Assembly: GCA_019508115.1 (NCBI GenBank)
Contig: JAEKMC010000073.1
Coordinates: 1 to 37,843, forward strand
Length of the DNA: 37,843 nucleotides
DNA from: Sphingomonas sp.
GTDB taxonomy: Bacteria; Pseudomonadota; Alphaproteobacteria; Sphingomonadales; Sphingomonadaceae
Reading direction: 5' to 3'
Shown here: positions 19,709 to 32,549 of the stretch, piece after piece
Numbering within the stretch: position 1 is the first letter of the stretch
How the letters are laid out: every line of letters starts with the position of its first letter
The notes under the pieces: generated by a model
Database searches by the model: none
The model's input: the letters and a program-made list of their open reading frames with translations, nothing else
What the model was told of the DNA's origin: nothing
Program-made: the position numbers and the translations under genes

Positions 19709-21088
19709 TCAGGCGGCGAAGCGCTCGACGAAGGCGCCAGTCGTGGCGTCGAGGCGGGCGAGCTGCGCGTCGACCGCGCGGAAGCCGTTCTCCAGCTCGT
19801 CGATGTCGCGTGCCACCTGTTCGGTGTCGGTGCGGATCGCGGCAATGGTGGAGGACATGGCGTCGGCGGCGAGCGCGGTTTCGTCGACCGCGGCGGTGAT
19901 CATCGTCACGGTCTGCGCCTGCGTCTCCATCGCGCGGCGGATGCGCTCGGCCGACGACTGGACGTCGCCGATCGTGGTGCGGATCGTGCCGTTGGCTTCC
20001 ACCGTCTGGCGGGCGGCGCCCTGAATCGCGCCGATCTTGGTCGCGATGTCGTCGGTGGCGCGCGCCGTCTGGCTGGCGAGGCTCTTCACTTCCTGCGCGA
20101 CCACCGCGAAGCCGCGGCCGGCGTCGCCCGCACGGGCGGCCTCGATCGTGGCGTTGAGCGCGAGCAGGTTGGTTTGGCCCGCAATGTCGCGGATCAGGCC
20201 GAGGATCGATTCGATCGCCTGGGCATGTTCGGACAGCGCGCGGCTGACCGCGACCGCCTTATCCGATTGTTCGCTGGCGCGGGTGGCGACGCCCGCAGCG
20301 ACCTCCACTTCGCCGCGCGCCTCCTCGATCGCACGGATCAGGCCGGCGGCGGTCTGCGCGGCTTCGCGCATGGCGACCGCGGATTGCTCCGAGGCGGCGG
20401 CGACTTCGGATGCCTTGCCGAGCATACCGCGGGCCGAGCCGGCGGTCGATGCGGTACGATCCTGCAGCGCCCCCGCGCTGGTGACCGCGCCTTGAAGGAT
20501 CTCGAGCACCGCCTGCTGGAAGCGGCCGCCTTCCTCATTCTGCCCGGCGATCACGCGATGCTGCTGCAGCACTGCCAGCTGCGCGAGCGAAATCTCGGTT
20601 TCGATGAAGTTCAGGCGATAGACCGTATCGATGATGCGCGCGCGCTCGTCCGAATCGGGGAAAGCTTCGCGTAGCGCCTTGATCACCGCTTTGGTGAGGT
20701 CGGTGGTTCCGTCGATGATCAGCGGCGCCGGCGCTCCGGTCGTGAAGACTTCGCGGCCGATCAGGCTGAGCAGCTTGATCCAATTGGCATCGATCGGCCG
20801 CGTATATTTGGCGCGGACGTGGTTGGTCATGCGCGCCGCGATCACGTCGGACGGGACACTCATCGCTGCAATGGCATTACCGCACGGCGTGCCGCTCGTC
20901 GGCAAAATGGCCCAGAAGTCGAGCGTTGCGCGAAGGATGATCTCGCCCGCTTTCTCCCAGGCGAAAGCCAGATCGCGCTGGAATGCGCCGTCCCGGTTAT
21001 ACACCGTCAGCCGCTGTGAAACGTCCTCTGCGGGCATCGGCACGCAGGCCGCCGCGGGGAGTTCGATCAGGTAATAATCGTCTGACAT
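19709..21088 (-). CDS. Soluble methyl-accepting chemotaxis protein with globin-coupled-sensor-like N-terminal domain
   Basis: 459 aa, no obvious TM; MCP signalling hairpin [46 protein letters not shown]-terminal helical region [23 protein letters not shown]. Confidence 0.85.
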   Translation of the reverse strand: MSDDYYLIELPAAACVPMPAEDVSQRLTVYNRDGAFQRDLAFAWEKAGEIILRATLDFWAILPTSGTPCGNAIAAMSVPSDVIAARMTNHVRAKYTRPIDANWIKLLSLIGREVFTTGAPAPLIIDGTTDLTKAVIKALREAFPDSDERARIIDTVYRLNFIETEISLAQLAVLQQHRVIAGQNEEGGRFQQAVLEILQGAVTSAGALQDRTASTAGSARGMLGKASEVAAASEQSAVAMREAAQTAAGLIRAIEEARGEVEVAAGVATRASEQSDKAVAVSRALSEHAQAIESILGLIRDIAGQTNLLALNATIEAARAGDAGRGFAVVAQEVKSLASQTARATDDIATKIGAIQGAARQTVEANGTIRTTIGDVQSSAERIRRAMETQAQTVTMITAAVDETALAADAMSSTIAAIRTDTEQVARDIDELENGFRAVDAQLARLDATTGAFVERFAA

Positions 21089-21259
21089 GACGGCTTCACT
21101 CTCCGGTTTCGCCTCTTACGTTCCCGTGCATAGGGGCAGAAGGTAAACAGTCGGTTAGTCTTGTTTGGAGGTTTGCAAGCTTCTCGGCAGCCGAACGTTG
21201 CAACGCGGCATGATTGGGCTAAAGGGCTGCCATCAACTCTTCTTGGGACCTAGCCAAGC

Positions 21260-21679
21260 ATGGCGCGCAATGCCCAGCGGCCGCTCTCGCCGCATCTTAC
21301 GATCTGGAAATGGGGCCCGCACATGCTGGTCTCGATCCTCCACCGGGCGACCGGCAGCGCGCTCGCGGTCGGTGGCGGCGTGCTGCTCGTCTGGTGGCTG
21401 ATAGCGCTCGCAGGAGGGGAGGCGAGCTACGCCAGGTTCGTCGATCTGATGACGTCGAATGCGACCGGTCGTCTCAACTGGCTGCCGGCTTTGGTCCTGG
21501 TCGGCCTGACCTGGTCCTTCCTGCAGCATCTCTGCTCGGGCGTGCGCCACCTGCTGCTCGATACGGGCGCCGGTTATGAGCTCAAGATCAACAAGGCCGG
21601 TGCGCTCGCGACGCTCGTCATCTCGATCCTGCTGACGCTCCTGATCTGGGGCCTGATCTTCTACCGCGGAGCGCTCTGA
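21260..21679 (+). CDS. sdhC: Succinate dehydrogenase cytochrome b556 subunit
   Basis: RPLSPHLTIWKWGPHMLVSILHRATGSAL; first gene of sdhCDAB. Confidence 0.95.
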   Translation: MARNAQRPLSPHLTIWKWGPHMLVSILHRATGSALAVGGGVLLVWWLIALAGGEASYARFVDLMTSNATGRLNWLPALVLVGLTWSFLQHLCSGVRHLLLDTGAGYELKINKAGALATLVISILLTLLIWGLIFYRGAL

Positions 21680-22065
21680 TGGGTAACGGTACCAGCATCG
21701 GCCGCGTCCGCGGTCTCGGATCCGCTCATGAAGGCGCCAAACATTGGTGGCACCAGCGCCTGACCGCGGGCAGCAATCTGTTGCTCATCACCTGGCTGGT
21801 GGTGTCGCTGCTCCGCCTGCCGCTCTGGAATTATCATGCCCTCGTCCTGTGGCTGTCCTCGCCTTGGGCGAGCGTGCCGCTGATCCTCGCCATAATCTCG
21901 GTCTTCTATCACCTCCGCCTGGGCCTGCAGGTCGTGATCGAGGATTATCAGCATGACTTCACGCGCGTGATCGCGATCGTGCTGCTCAATTTCTATGCGA
22001 TCGGCGGCGCCGCGCTGGCGATCTACGCGATCTGCAAGGTCGCTTTCCAGGGAGCCGTCGCCTGA
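21679..22065 (+). CDS. sdhD: Succinate dehydrogenase membrane anchor subunit
   Basis: [38 protein letters not shown] coupling to neighbours. Confidence 0.93.
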   Translation: MGNGTSIGRVRGLGSAHEGAKHWWHQRLTAGSNLLLITWLVVSLLRLPLWNYHALVLWLSSPWASVPLILAIISVFYHLRLGLQVVIEDYQHDFTRVIAIVLLNFYAIGGAALAIYAICKVAFQGAVA

Positions 22066-23864
22066 TGTCGTCCAATAATCCTGGCGCCTATCAGATCATC
22101 GACCATGTCTATGATGCGGTGGTCGTCGGCGCCGGCGGTTCCGGCCTGCGCGCGACGATGGGCGTCGCCGAGAAGGGGTTGAAGACCGCCTGCATCACCA
22201 AGGTCTTCCCGACCCGCAGCCACACCGTCGCTGCGCAAGGCGGTATCGCCGCCAGCCTCGGCAACAACACGCCCGATCACTGGACGTGGCACATGTACGA
22301 TACGGTCAAGGGCTCCGACTGGCTCGGCGACCAAGACGCGATCGAATATATGGTGCGCGAGGCGCCGGCGGCGGTGATCGAGCTTGAACATGCGGGTGTG
22401 CCGTTCAGCCGCAACGAGAACGGCACCATCTACCAGCGCCCGTTCGGCGGCCATATGCAGAATATGGGCGCGGGTCCCCCCGTGCAGCGCACCTGCGCCG
22501 CTGCCGACCGCACCGGCCACGCCATGCTCCACGCGCTCTACCAGCAGAGCCTGAAATATGACGCGGACTTTTACGTCGAATATTTCGCGCTCGACCTCAT
22601 CATGGAGAATGGTGAGTGCAAGGGCGTGATCGCGATGTGCATGGAGGATGGCACGATCCATCGCTTCCGCAGCCACGCGACCGTGCTTGCGACCGGTGGC
22701 TATGGCCGCTGCTATTTCTCGGCGACCTCCGCCCACACCTGCACGGGTGACGGCGGCGGTATGGTGTTGCGCGCGGGCCTGCCGCTGCAGGATATGGAGT
22801 TCGTCCAATTCCACCCGACCGGCATCTATGGCGCGGGCGTGCTGATCACCGAAGGCGCGCGCGGCGAGGGCGGCTACCTCACCAATAGTGAGGGCGAGCG
22901 CTTCATGGAGCGGTACGCGCCGTCCGCGAAGGACCTCGCCAGCCGCGACGTGGTGTCACGCTCGATGGCGATGGAGATCCGCGAAGGGCGCGGCGTGGGC
23001 GAGAATAAGGACCATATCTGGCTTCATCTCGACCATATCGATCCGAAGGTGCTGGCGGAGCGCCTGCCCGGCATCACCGAGACCGGCAAGATCTTCGCCA
23101 ATGTCGATCTGACCCGCCAACCGCTGCCGGTCGTGCCGACCGTGCATTATAATATGGGCGGCATCCCGACCAATTATATGGGTGAGGTTGTCACGCTGAA
23201 GGACGGCAATCCGGATACGGTCGTGCCCGGCCTGTTCGCGGTGGGCGAGGCGGCCTGCGTGTCGGTCCACGGCGCCAACCGCCTCGGATCCAACAGCCTG
23301 ATCGACCTTGTCGTGTTCGGCCGCGCCACCGGCCATCGCATTCCGGAGCTTGTCCAGCCGCTTTCAAAGCATGGCGCGGTGGTCAAGGAAGCCGATGACA
23401 AGGCGATCGCGCGGCTCGACCATTATCGCAATGCGTCGGGCGGCTCGCCGACCGCGGAGATCCGCCTCGACATGCAGCGCACGATGCAGGCCGATTGTGC
23501 GGTGTTCCGCGACACCAGGTCTTTGCGCGATGGCGTCGAGAAGATCGACAAGGTCAATGCCCGCCTGCAGGATATCGGCATCGCCGACCGCTCGCTGATC
23601 TGGAACACCGACCTGGTCGAAACGCTCGAGCTCGACAATATGCTGCCGCAGGCGGTGGTGACGATGCATGCGGCCGCCAATCGCAAGGAGAGCCGCGGCG
23701 CGCACATGCACGAGGACTTCCCCGATCGGAACGACGCCGAGTGGATGAAGCACACGCTCGTCTGGTTCAATGATGGCGCGGTCACGATCGATTACCGGCC
23801 GGTGCACGATTACACGCTCACCGACGATGTCGATTATATCAAGCCCAAGGCGCGGGTTTACTGA
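22065..23864 (+). CDS. sdhA: Succinate dehydrogenase flavoprotein subunit
   Basis: 599 aa; [45 protein letters not shown]. Confidence 0.97.
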   Translation: MSSNNPGAYQIIDHVYDAVVVGAGGSGLRATMGVAEKGLKTACITKVFPTRSHTVAAQGGIAASLGNNTPDHWTWHMYDTVKGSDWLGDQDAIEYMVREAPAAVIELEHAGVPFSRNENGTIYQRPFGGHMQNMGAGPPVQRTCAAADRTGHAMLHALYQQSLKYDADFYVEYFALDLIMENGECKGVIAMCMEDGTIHRFRSHATVLATGGYGRCYFSATSAHTCTGDGGGMVLRAGLPLQDMEFVQFHPTGIYGAGVLITEGARGEGGYLTNSEGERFMERYAPSAKDLASRDVVSRSMAMEIREGRGVGENKDHIWLHLDHIDPKVLAERLPGITETGKIFANVDLTRQPLPVVPTVHYNMGGIPTNYMGEVVTLKDGNPDTVVPGLFAVGEAACVSVHGANRLGSNSLIDLVVFGRATGHRIPELVQPLSKHGAVVKEADDKAIARLDHYRNASGGSPTAEIRLDMQRTMQADCAVFRDTRSLRDGVEKIDKVNARLQDIGIADRSLIWNTDLVETLELDNMLPQAVVTMHAAANRKESRGAHMHEDFPDRNDAEWMKHTLVWFNDGAVTIDYRPVHDYTLTDDVDYIKPKARVY

Positions 23865-23873
23865 GGACGGATG

Positions 23874-24659
23874 ATGGCTGAGTTCGCGTTGCCCAAGAAT
23901 TCGAAGATCAGCGGCCGCACCCGCAAACATAAGGCGCCTGCGGACGCCAAGCGCGTCCGCAGCTTCAAAATCTATCGCTACGATCCGGAAACGGGCGAGA
24001 ATCCGCGCTACGACACGTACGAGCTCGATCTTGATCAGACCGGCCCGATGGTTCTCGACGCCCTGCTCAAGATCAAGAACGAGGTCGATTCGACCCTGAC
24101 CTTCCGCCGCTCGTGCCGCGAGGGGATTTGCGGATCCTGTTCGATGAACATCGATGGCAAGAACGGGCTCGCCTGCACCACCGCGATCGAGGACATCAAG
24201 GGCGAGGTGCGGATCACGCCGCTGCCGCACATGGACGTGATCAAGGATCTCGTTCCCGATTTCACCCATTTTTACGCGCAATATGCCTCGATCAAGCCGT
24301 GGCTGCAGACGGTCACGCCCGAGCCCGCCGCGAAGGAGCGGCTCCAGTCGCCGGAGGAGCGCTCCAAGCTCGACGGCCTCTATGAGTGCATCCTGTGCGC
24401 CTGCTGCTCGACCTCGTGCCCCAGTTATTGGTGGAACAGCGACAAGTTCCTCGGGCCGGCGATCCTGCTCCAGGCCTATCGCTGGCTGGCCGACAGCCGC
24501 GACGAGATGACCGGCGAGCGGCTCGATGAGTTGGAGGATCCCTTCCGCCTCTATCGCTGCCACACGATCATGAATTGCGCCAATGTCTGCCCCAAGGGGC
24601 TAAGCCCCGCGCGCGCCATCGCCGAGATCAAGAAAATGGAAGTGGAGCGGCAGCTCTGA
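23874..24659 (+). CDS. sdhB: Succinate dehydrogenase iron-sulfur subunit
   Basis: [59 protein letters not shown]. Confidence 0.97.
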   Translation: MAEFALPKNSKISGRTRKHKAPADAKRVRSFKIYRYDPETGENPRYDTYELDLDQTGPMVLDALLKIKNEVDSTLTFRRSCREGICGSCSMNIDGKNGLACTTAIEDIKGEVRITPLPHMDVIKDLVPDFTHFYAQYASIKPWLQTVTPEPAAKERLQSPEERSKLDGLYECILCACCSTSCPSYWWNSDKFLGPAILLQAYRWLADSRDEMTGERLDELEDPFRLYRCHTIMNCANVCPKGLSPARAIAEIKKMEVERQL

Positions 24660-24664
24660 TGACC

Positions 24665-24730
24665 GTTCCCCGGCGAAAGCCGGGGTCCAGGTTAGCGAGC
24701 CGGTCTGGACCCCGGCTTTCGCCGGGGAAC
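24665..24730. repeat. REP-like inverted pair (locus A): 26-bp arm, 14-nt spacer, 26-bp perfectly complementary arm
   Basis: GTTCCCCGGCGAAAGCCGGGGTCCAG (24665-24690) / CTGGACCCCGGCTTTCGCCGGGGAAC (24705-24730); each arm also self-pairs CCCCGGC-GAAA-GCCGGGG. Confidence 0.95.
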
Positions 24731-24741
24731 AAAGCTTAATC

Positions 24742-25860
24742 ATGACCACCGTTCTCGCGCGCTATGAACGCCTCGTCGCTGCCGGGGAGTTGAGGCCCGA
24801 TTCCGATCAGCGCCGGGTGGCCGAGCGTCTCGACCGGCTCGCGCACGAACTCGAGGACCAGCCCACCAAGGGCAGCGTTCTGTGGTGCATGCTCGGCCGC
24901 AAGCCCGATCCCGTGAAAGGCGTCTACCTGTGGGGCGGGGTGGGGCGCGGCAAGTCGATGCTGATGGACCTGCTCTACGAGCACGCGCACGTGCGGCCCA
25001 AGCGGCGCGTCCATTTCCATGAATTCATGCTCGAAGTGCATGCGCGCATTCGCGAGGAGCGAAAGAAGGAGGAGGGCGATCCGATCCCTCCAGTTGCCGC
25101 CGCGATCGCCGCCGAGGCGCGCTTGCTCGCTTTTGACGAGATGGTGATCAACAACACCGCCGATGCGGCGATCATGAGCCGGCTGTTCACCGCGATCCTC
25201 GATCATGGCACCACCATCGTCACGACATCCAACCGCCCGCCCAAGGATCTCTACAAGGAAGGGCTCAACCGCGATCTGTTCCTGCCCTTCATAGCGCTGA
25301 TCGAACGGCAGCTCGACGTGATGAGCTTGAACGGGCCGAGCGATTATCGGCTCGACCGACTCGCGGGCATGCCGACCTGGTATTCGCCGCTTGGCGATGC
25401 CGCGACCGAAGCCTTGTCCGCCGCCTTCTTCCGCCTCACCGACTATCCCGTCGAGGATCGCCTCCACGTGCCGTCATGCGAGCTCAAGATTCCGGGCGGC
25501 CGCAGTCTGCACGTGCCCAAGGCGCTCAAGGGCGTGGCGGTCTTTTCGTTCAAGCGGCTGTGCGATGAGCCGCGCGGCGCTTCCGATTATCTCGCGATCG
25601 CACGGGCCTTCCATACCGTGATCATCGTCGGCATTCCGGTGATGGGGCCCGACAAGCGCGACCAGGCGGCGCGCTTCAAGGTGCTGATCGACGCGCTCTA
25701 CGAACATAAGGTCAAGTTGCTCGCCGCCGCGGCTGCCGAGCCGCAGACTCTATACCCCGCGGGCGACGGGGCATTCGAATTCGAGCGAACCGTTTCGCGG
25801 CTGATCGAAATGCAATCGGCCGATTATCTGGCGGAAGGCCATGGTCTCGCCGCCGATTGA
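24742..25860 (+). CDS. zapE: Cell division protein ZapE (AFG1-like ATPase)
   Basis: YLWGGVGRGKSMLMDLLYE Walker A, HFHEFMLEVHARI, LLAFDEM Walker B. Confidence 0.9.
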   Translation: MTTVLARYERLVAAGELRPDSDQRRVAERLDRLAHELEDQPTKGSVLWCMLGRKPDPVKGVYLWGGVGRGKSMLMDLLYEHAHVRPKRRVHFHEFMLEVHARIREERKKEEGDPIPPVAAAIAAEARLLAFDEMVINNTADAAIMSRLFTAILDHGTTIVTTSNRPPKDLYKEGLNRDLFLPFIALIERQLDVMSLNGPSDYRLDRLAGMPTWYSPLGDAATEALSAAFFRLTDYPVEDRLHVPSCELKIPGGRSLHVPKALKGVAVFSFKRLCDEPRGASDYLAIARAFHTVIIVGIPVMGPDKRDQAARFKVLIDALYEHKVKLLAAAAAEPQTLYPAGDGAFEFERTVSRLIEMQSADYLAEGHGLAAD

Positions 25861-25872
25861 GCGACGATGTGA

Positions 25873-26991
<1,119 letters not shown>

Positions 26992-26997
26992 TTTTCT

Positions 26998-27385
26998 GTT
27001 CCCCGGCGAAAGCCGGGGCCCAGTTGGACGGTTGATCTGGGCCTCGTTTTTGGGGCCAGAGGAAGGAATGGAGAAGCAGGGATACGTCTACATCATGGCG
27101 AGCAAGCGTAACGGCACGCTCTACATTGGTGTGACAAGTGATCTGCCCAAGCGAGCTTACGAGCATCGCGAAGGTCTGGTCGCCGGCTTCACCAAGAAAT
27201 ATGGATGCAAGTCGCTGGTGTGGTTTGCGGTTTTCGACACGATCGAAGCCGCCCGCGCCAGAGAATTGCAGATGAAGGAATGGCGGCGAGCCTGGAAGTT
27301 GGAAGCAATCGAGGAGCTCAACCCGGATTGGGTCGATCTGGCTTCTACTCTTACGTAATCTGGACCCCGGCTTTCGCCGGGGAAC
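26998..27385 (+). mobile_element. Candidate GIY-YIG-carrying REPIN-like element bounded by 26-bp inverted repeats (locus B)
   Basis: Left arm 26998-27023 GTTCCCCGGCGAAAGCCGGGGCCCAG; right arm 27360-27385 CTGGACCCCGGCTTTCGCCGGGGAAC (25/26 complementary), starting 2 nt after the GIY-YIG stop codon (27356-27358). Confidence 0.6.
27068..27358 (+). CDS. Small GIY-YIG family nuclease
   Basis: 96 aa from ATG 27068 with RBS AGGAAGGA: GYVYIMASKRNGTLYIGVTSDLPKRAYEHREGLVAGFTKKYGCKSLVW...; GIY/YIG tyrosines and R present. Confidence 0.9.
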   Translation: MEKQGYVYIMASKRNGTLYIGVTSDLPKRAYEHREGLVAGFTKKYGCKSLVWFAVFDTIEAARARELQMKEWRRAWKLEAIEELNPDWVDLASTLT

Positions 27386-27405
27386 AAAAAGGACCGAAAT
27401 AACCG

Positions 27406-28296
27406 ATGTCGATCCTCGTCAATGCGAATACCAAGGTCATCACGCAGGGGATGACCGGCAAGACCGGTACCTTTCATACGAAGGCGGCGCTCGACTACGG
27501 CTCGAAGATGGTCGGCGGCGTGACGCCGGGCAAGGGCGGCACGATGCATGAGGAATTGGGCCTGCCCAATTTTGACACCGTGCAGGAAGCGGTCGCGAAG
27601 ACCGGCGCCGATGCCAGCGTGATCTACGTGCCGCCGCCCTTCGCCGCGGATTCGATCCTCGAGGCGATCGATGCCGAAGTGCCGCTGATCGTGTGCATCA
27701 CCGAAGGCATTCCGGTGCTCGACATGGTCCGCGTCAAGCGCGCGCTGACGGGTTCGAAGAGCCGCCTGATCGGCCCGAACTGTCCGGGCGTGCTCACGCC
27801 GAACGAATGCAAGATCGGCATCATGCCCGGCAACATCTTCAAGAAGGGCTCGGTCGGCGTCGTCTCGCGCTCGGGCACGCTCACCTATGAGGCGGTGTTC
27901 CAGACGACCAATGCGGGCCTCGGCCAGACGACCGCGGTCGGCATCGGCGGCGATCCGGTCAACGGCACCAACTTCATCGACGTGCTCGAACTGTTCCTCG
28001 CCGACGATGCGACCACGTCGATCATCATGATCGGCGAGATTGGCGGCTCGGCCGAAGAGGAGGCCGCCCAGTTCCTTAAGGACGAGGCGAAGAAGGGCCG
28101 CAAGAAGCCGATGGTCGGCTTCATCGCGGGCCGGACCGCGCCTCCGGGCCGCCGCATGGGCCATGCCGGCGCGATCGTGTCGGGCGGCCAGGGCGGCGCC
28201 GACAGCAAGATCGCGGCAATGGAGGAAGCAGGCATCCGCGTCGCGGCCTCGCCGTCGGAGCTTGGCACCACGCTTTCCGCTCTGCTCAAGGGTTGA
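27406..28296 (+). CDS. sucD: Succinate--CoA ligase alpha subunit
   Basis: [69 protein letters not shown]. Confidence 0.96.
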   Translation: MSILVNANTKVITQGMTGKTGTFHTKAALDYGSKMVGGVTPGKGGTMHEELGLPNFDTVQEAVAKTGADASVIYVPPPFAADSILEAIDAEVPLIVCITEGIPVLDMVRVKRALTGSKSRLIGPNCPGVLTPNECKIGIMPGNIFKKGSVGVVSRSGTLTYEAVFQTTNAGLGQTTAVGIGGDPVNGTNFIDVLELFLADDATTSIIMIGEIGGSAEEEAAQFLKDEAKKGRKKPMVGFIAGRTAPPGRRMGHAGAIVSGGQGGADSKIAAMEEAGIRVAASPSELGTTLSALLKG

Positions 28297-28382
28297 TTAA
28301 CAGACTGGTAGCGCTCACCTGATAGGGCGCGCGCCGCGACAGACCGTTTTGATACGGCGGCGAACCGAACGAAGGACGTGCG

Positions 28383-31164
28383 ATGGGTATCGAAGGATTG
28401 GGCTTCGACGAGCTGGAGGGGGTTAGCCCCTCCTTCGCGGAGGCGCTGTACCGGCGATATCGCGCCGATCCTCAGTCGGTCGAAGCCGATTGGCGCACCT
28501 ATTTCCAGGCGCTCGAAGCCACCGTCTCCGGTCCGTCCTGGGCGCGCTCGAACTGGCCGCTGAGCGATACCGACGCGCTTACTGCGGGGCTCGATCCGAC
28601 CCAGATGGAGGTCGCGGCCAAGCCTGCGAAAGGCGCCAAGCCCGCACCGGCTGTAGAATCTGCTGCTGCACCGGCTGCGGATGTCACCGCCGCGGCATTG
28701 GATTCGATCCGCGCCTCGACCCTGATCCGCACCTATCGCGTGCGCGGCCACTTGCTCGCCGATCTCGATCCGTTGGGCTTGAGCAAGCAAGGCTTCCCCG
28801 AAGACCTCAATCCCGAATATCACGGCTTCACCGAAGCCGACATGGATCGCCCGATCTTCCTGGGCGGCGTGCTCGGCTTCGAACGCGCCACCGTGCGCGA
28901 GATCATCGCCGTGCTGCGCCGTAATTACTGCGGCAAGGTTGGCCTCGAATATATGCACATCCAGGATGTGGAGGAGCGTATGTTCCTCCAGCAGCGGATG
29001 GAGGGTAAGGACAAGGAGATCAGCTTCACGCCCGAGGGCAAGAAGGCGATCCTGTCCAAGGTGATCGAGGGCGAGCAATGGGAGAAATTCCTGGCCCGCA
29101 AATATGTCGGCACCAAGCGTTTCGGCCTCGACGGCGGCGAATCGATGATCCCCGCGCTCGAGGCGGTGCTCAAATATAGCGGCCAGGCCGGCGTGCAGGA
29201 GGTCGTGATCGGCATGGCCCATCGCGGCCGGCTGAACGTGCTGACCAACGTGATGAAGAAGCCCTACCGGGTCCTCTTCCACGAATTCGCCGGCGGCTCG
29301 GCCAACCCCGAGGATGTCGGCGGTTCGGGCGACGTCAAATATCATCTCGGCACGTCGACCGACCGCGAGTTCGACGGCAACAAGATCCATCTGAGCCTCG
29401 CGCCCAACCCCTCGCATCTCGAGGCGGCCGATCCGGTCGTGCTGGGCAAGTCGCGCGCGAAACAGACCCAGCTGCAGGATAATGAGCGCGCCAAGGTCCT
29501 GCCGATCCTGATCCACGGCGATGCGGCCTTTGCCGGCCAGGGCATCGTGATGGAATGCTTCGGCTTCTCCGGCCTGCGCGGCTATAATACCGGCGGCACG
29601 GTCCATTTCGTGATCAACAACCAGGTCGGCTTCACGACCTCGCCGCAATTCGCACGCTCGTCGCCTTATTGCTCGGACATCGCCAAGATGGTCCAGGCGC
29701 CGATCCTGCACGTCAATGGCGACGATCCCGAAGCCGTGACCTTCGCCTGCAAGGTCGCGACCGAGTTCCGAGCGCGCTTCAAGCGCGACGTGGTGATCGA
29801 CATGTGGTGCTATCGCCGCTTCGGCCACAATGAAGGTGACGAGCCGGGCTTCACTCAGCCGCTGATGTACGAAGAGATCCGCAAGCATCCGCCGGTGTCG
29901 AAGCTCTATACCGAGCGCCTGGTCGCGCAGGGCCTGATCGACCAGGCCTGGTTGGAGAAGGCGGAGGGCGATTTCGTCGCCTACCTCGAAGGCGAATTCG
30001 AGGCGGGCAAGAGCTACAAGGCCAACAAGGCCGACTGGTTCGAAGGCGAATGGGCCGGCCTCGCCGCCCCGCGCGAGGCGGTAACCGAGCGTCGCGCAGC
30101 GGCGAGCGGCGTCGATCGCGAGAAGCTCGACACGGTCGCCAAGCTGCTCACCACGGTGCCCGCCGGCCTGACCGTTCACAAGACGCTTGCCCGCATCCTC
30201 GAAGCCAAGCGCGGCATGTTCGAAAGCGGCGAAGGTTTCGATTGGGCGACCGCCGAGGCGCTCGCCTTCGGCACGCTGCTGATCGATGGCTATCCCGTCC
30301 GCCTGTCCGGCCAGGATGTCGGCCGCGGCACGTTCAGCCAACGCCACGCGGTGTGGACCGATCAAACCGACGGCCACAAATATATCCCGTTGAGCGAACT
30401 CGACCGCCGTTTCCAGGTGCTCGACAGCCCGCTCTCCGAGTTCGGCGTGCTCGGCTTCGAATATGGCTATGCCGGCCAGTCGCCCAAGACGCTGGTGCTG
30501 TGGGAAGCGCAGTTCGGCGATTTCGCCAATGGCGCGCAGGTGATGATCGACCAGTTCATCGCCGCGGGCGAATCCAAGTGGTTGCGCGCCAACGGCCTCG
30601 TGATGCTGTTGCCTCCACATCCTGCGCCGCCAGATGCTGCGCAATTTCCGCAAGCCTTTGATCATGATGACGCCCAAGTCGCTGCTGCGGCACAAGGCGG
30701 CGGTATCGACGATCAACGAATTCCTCGGCGACAGCCACTTCAAGCGCATCCTGAGCGATCCGAATGCGCCGGCTGACGACAAGGTGAAGCGGTTGGTCCT
30801 GTGCTCAGGCAAGGTCTTCTATGATCTTGCGGAGGCGCGCGACGCGGCGGGCGACAAGGAGACGACGATCGTCCGTATCGAGCAGCTTTATCCCTTCCCG
30901 TCGGACGCGCTCGCCGCGCGTATCGCGCGCATGACCAATCTCGAGACGGTCGTCTGGGCGCAGGAAGAGCCGAAGAATAACGGCGCCTGGTTCTTCGTCG
31001 AATGCCTGATCGAGGAAGCGGCCAATGCTGCCGGCAAGGCGATCCGTCCGGTCTATGCGGGCCGCAAGGCTTCGGCTTCGACCGCGACCGGTTTCCTGAA
31101 GAAACATACCAGCCAGCAGGCGGCGCTCGTCGCCGAAGCGCTGGGCCACGAACCTAAAGCATAA
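28383..31164 (+). pseudogene. sucA: 2-oxoglutarate dehydrogenase E1, interrupted by internal deletion plus frameshift at about 30611-30616
   Basis: Frame 1 (28383-30776 ORF) is canonical up to KWLRANGLVMLLP; the canonical C-terminus resumes in another frame as HILRRQMLRNFRKPLIMMTPKSLLRHK... to the stop at 31164. The intervening [24 protein letters not shown]... segment is absent. Confidence 0.88.
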
Positions 31165-31173
31165 GGAAGACCA

Positions 31174-32463
<1,290 letters not shown>

Positions 32464-32474
32464 TTTTGTGGATT

Positions 32475-32539
32475 GTTCCCCGGCGAAAGCCGGGGCCCAG
32501 CTGAGCCGGTGGACTGGACCCCGGCTTTCGCCGGGGAAC
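32475..32539. repeat. REP-like inverted pair (locus C): 26-bp arms, 13-nt spacer
   Basis: GTTCCCCGGCGAAAGCCGGGGCCCAG (32475-32500) / CTGGACCCCGGCTTTCGCCGGGGAAC (32514-32539), 25/26 complementary, between sucB and lpd. Confidence 0.95.
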
Positions 32540-32549
32540 GGAGTAGCAA

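Noticed and set aside
24660-24741. Interpreting the palindromes only as rho-independent terminators
   Set aside because: No U-tract after the arms, near-identical 26-bp sequence at three loci and paired-arm organisation fit a repeat family better; terminator activity is not excluded.
27885-30812. 975-aa minus-strand ORF opposite sucD/sucA
   Set aside because: Antisense of well-conserved TCA genes; composition is typical of GC-rich shadow ORFs with no recognisable domain.
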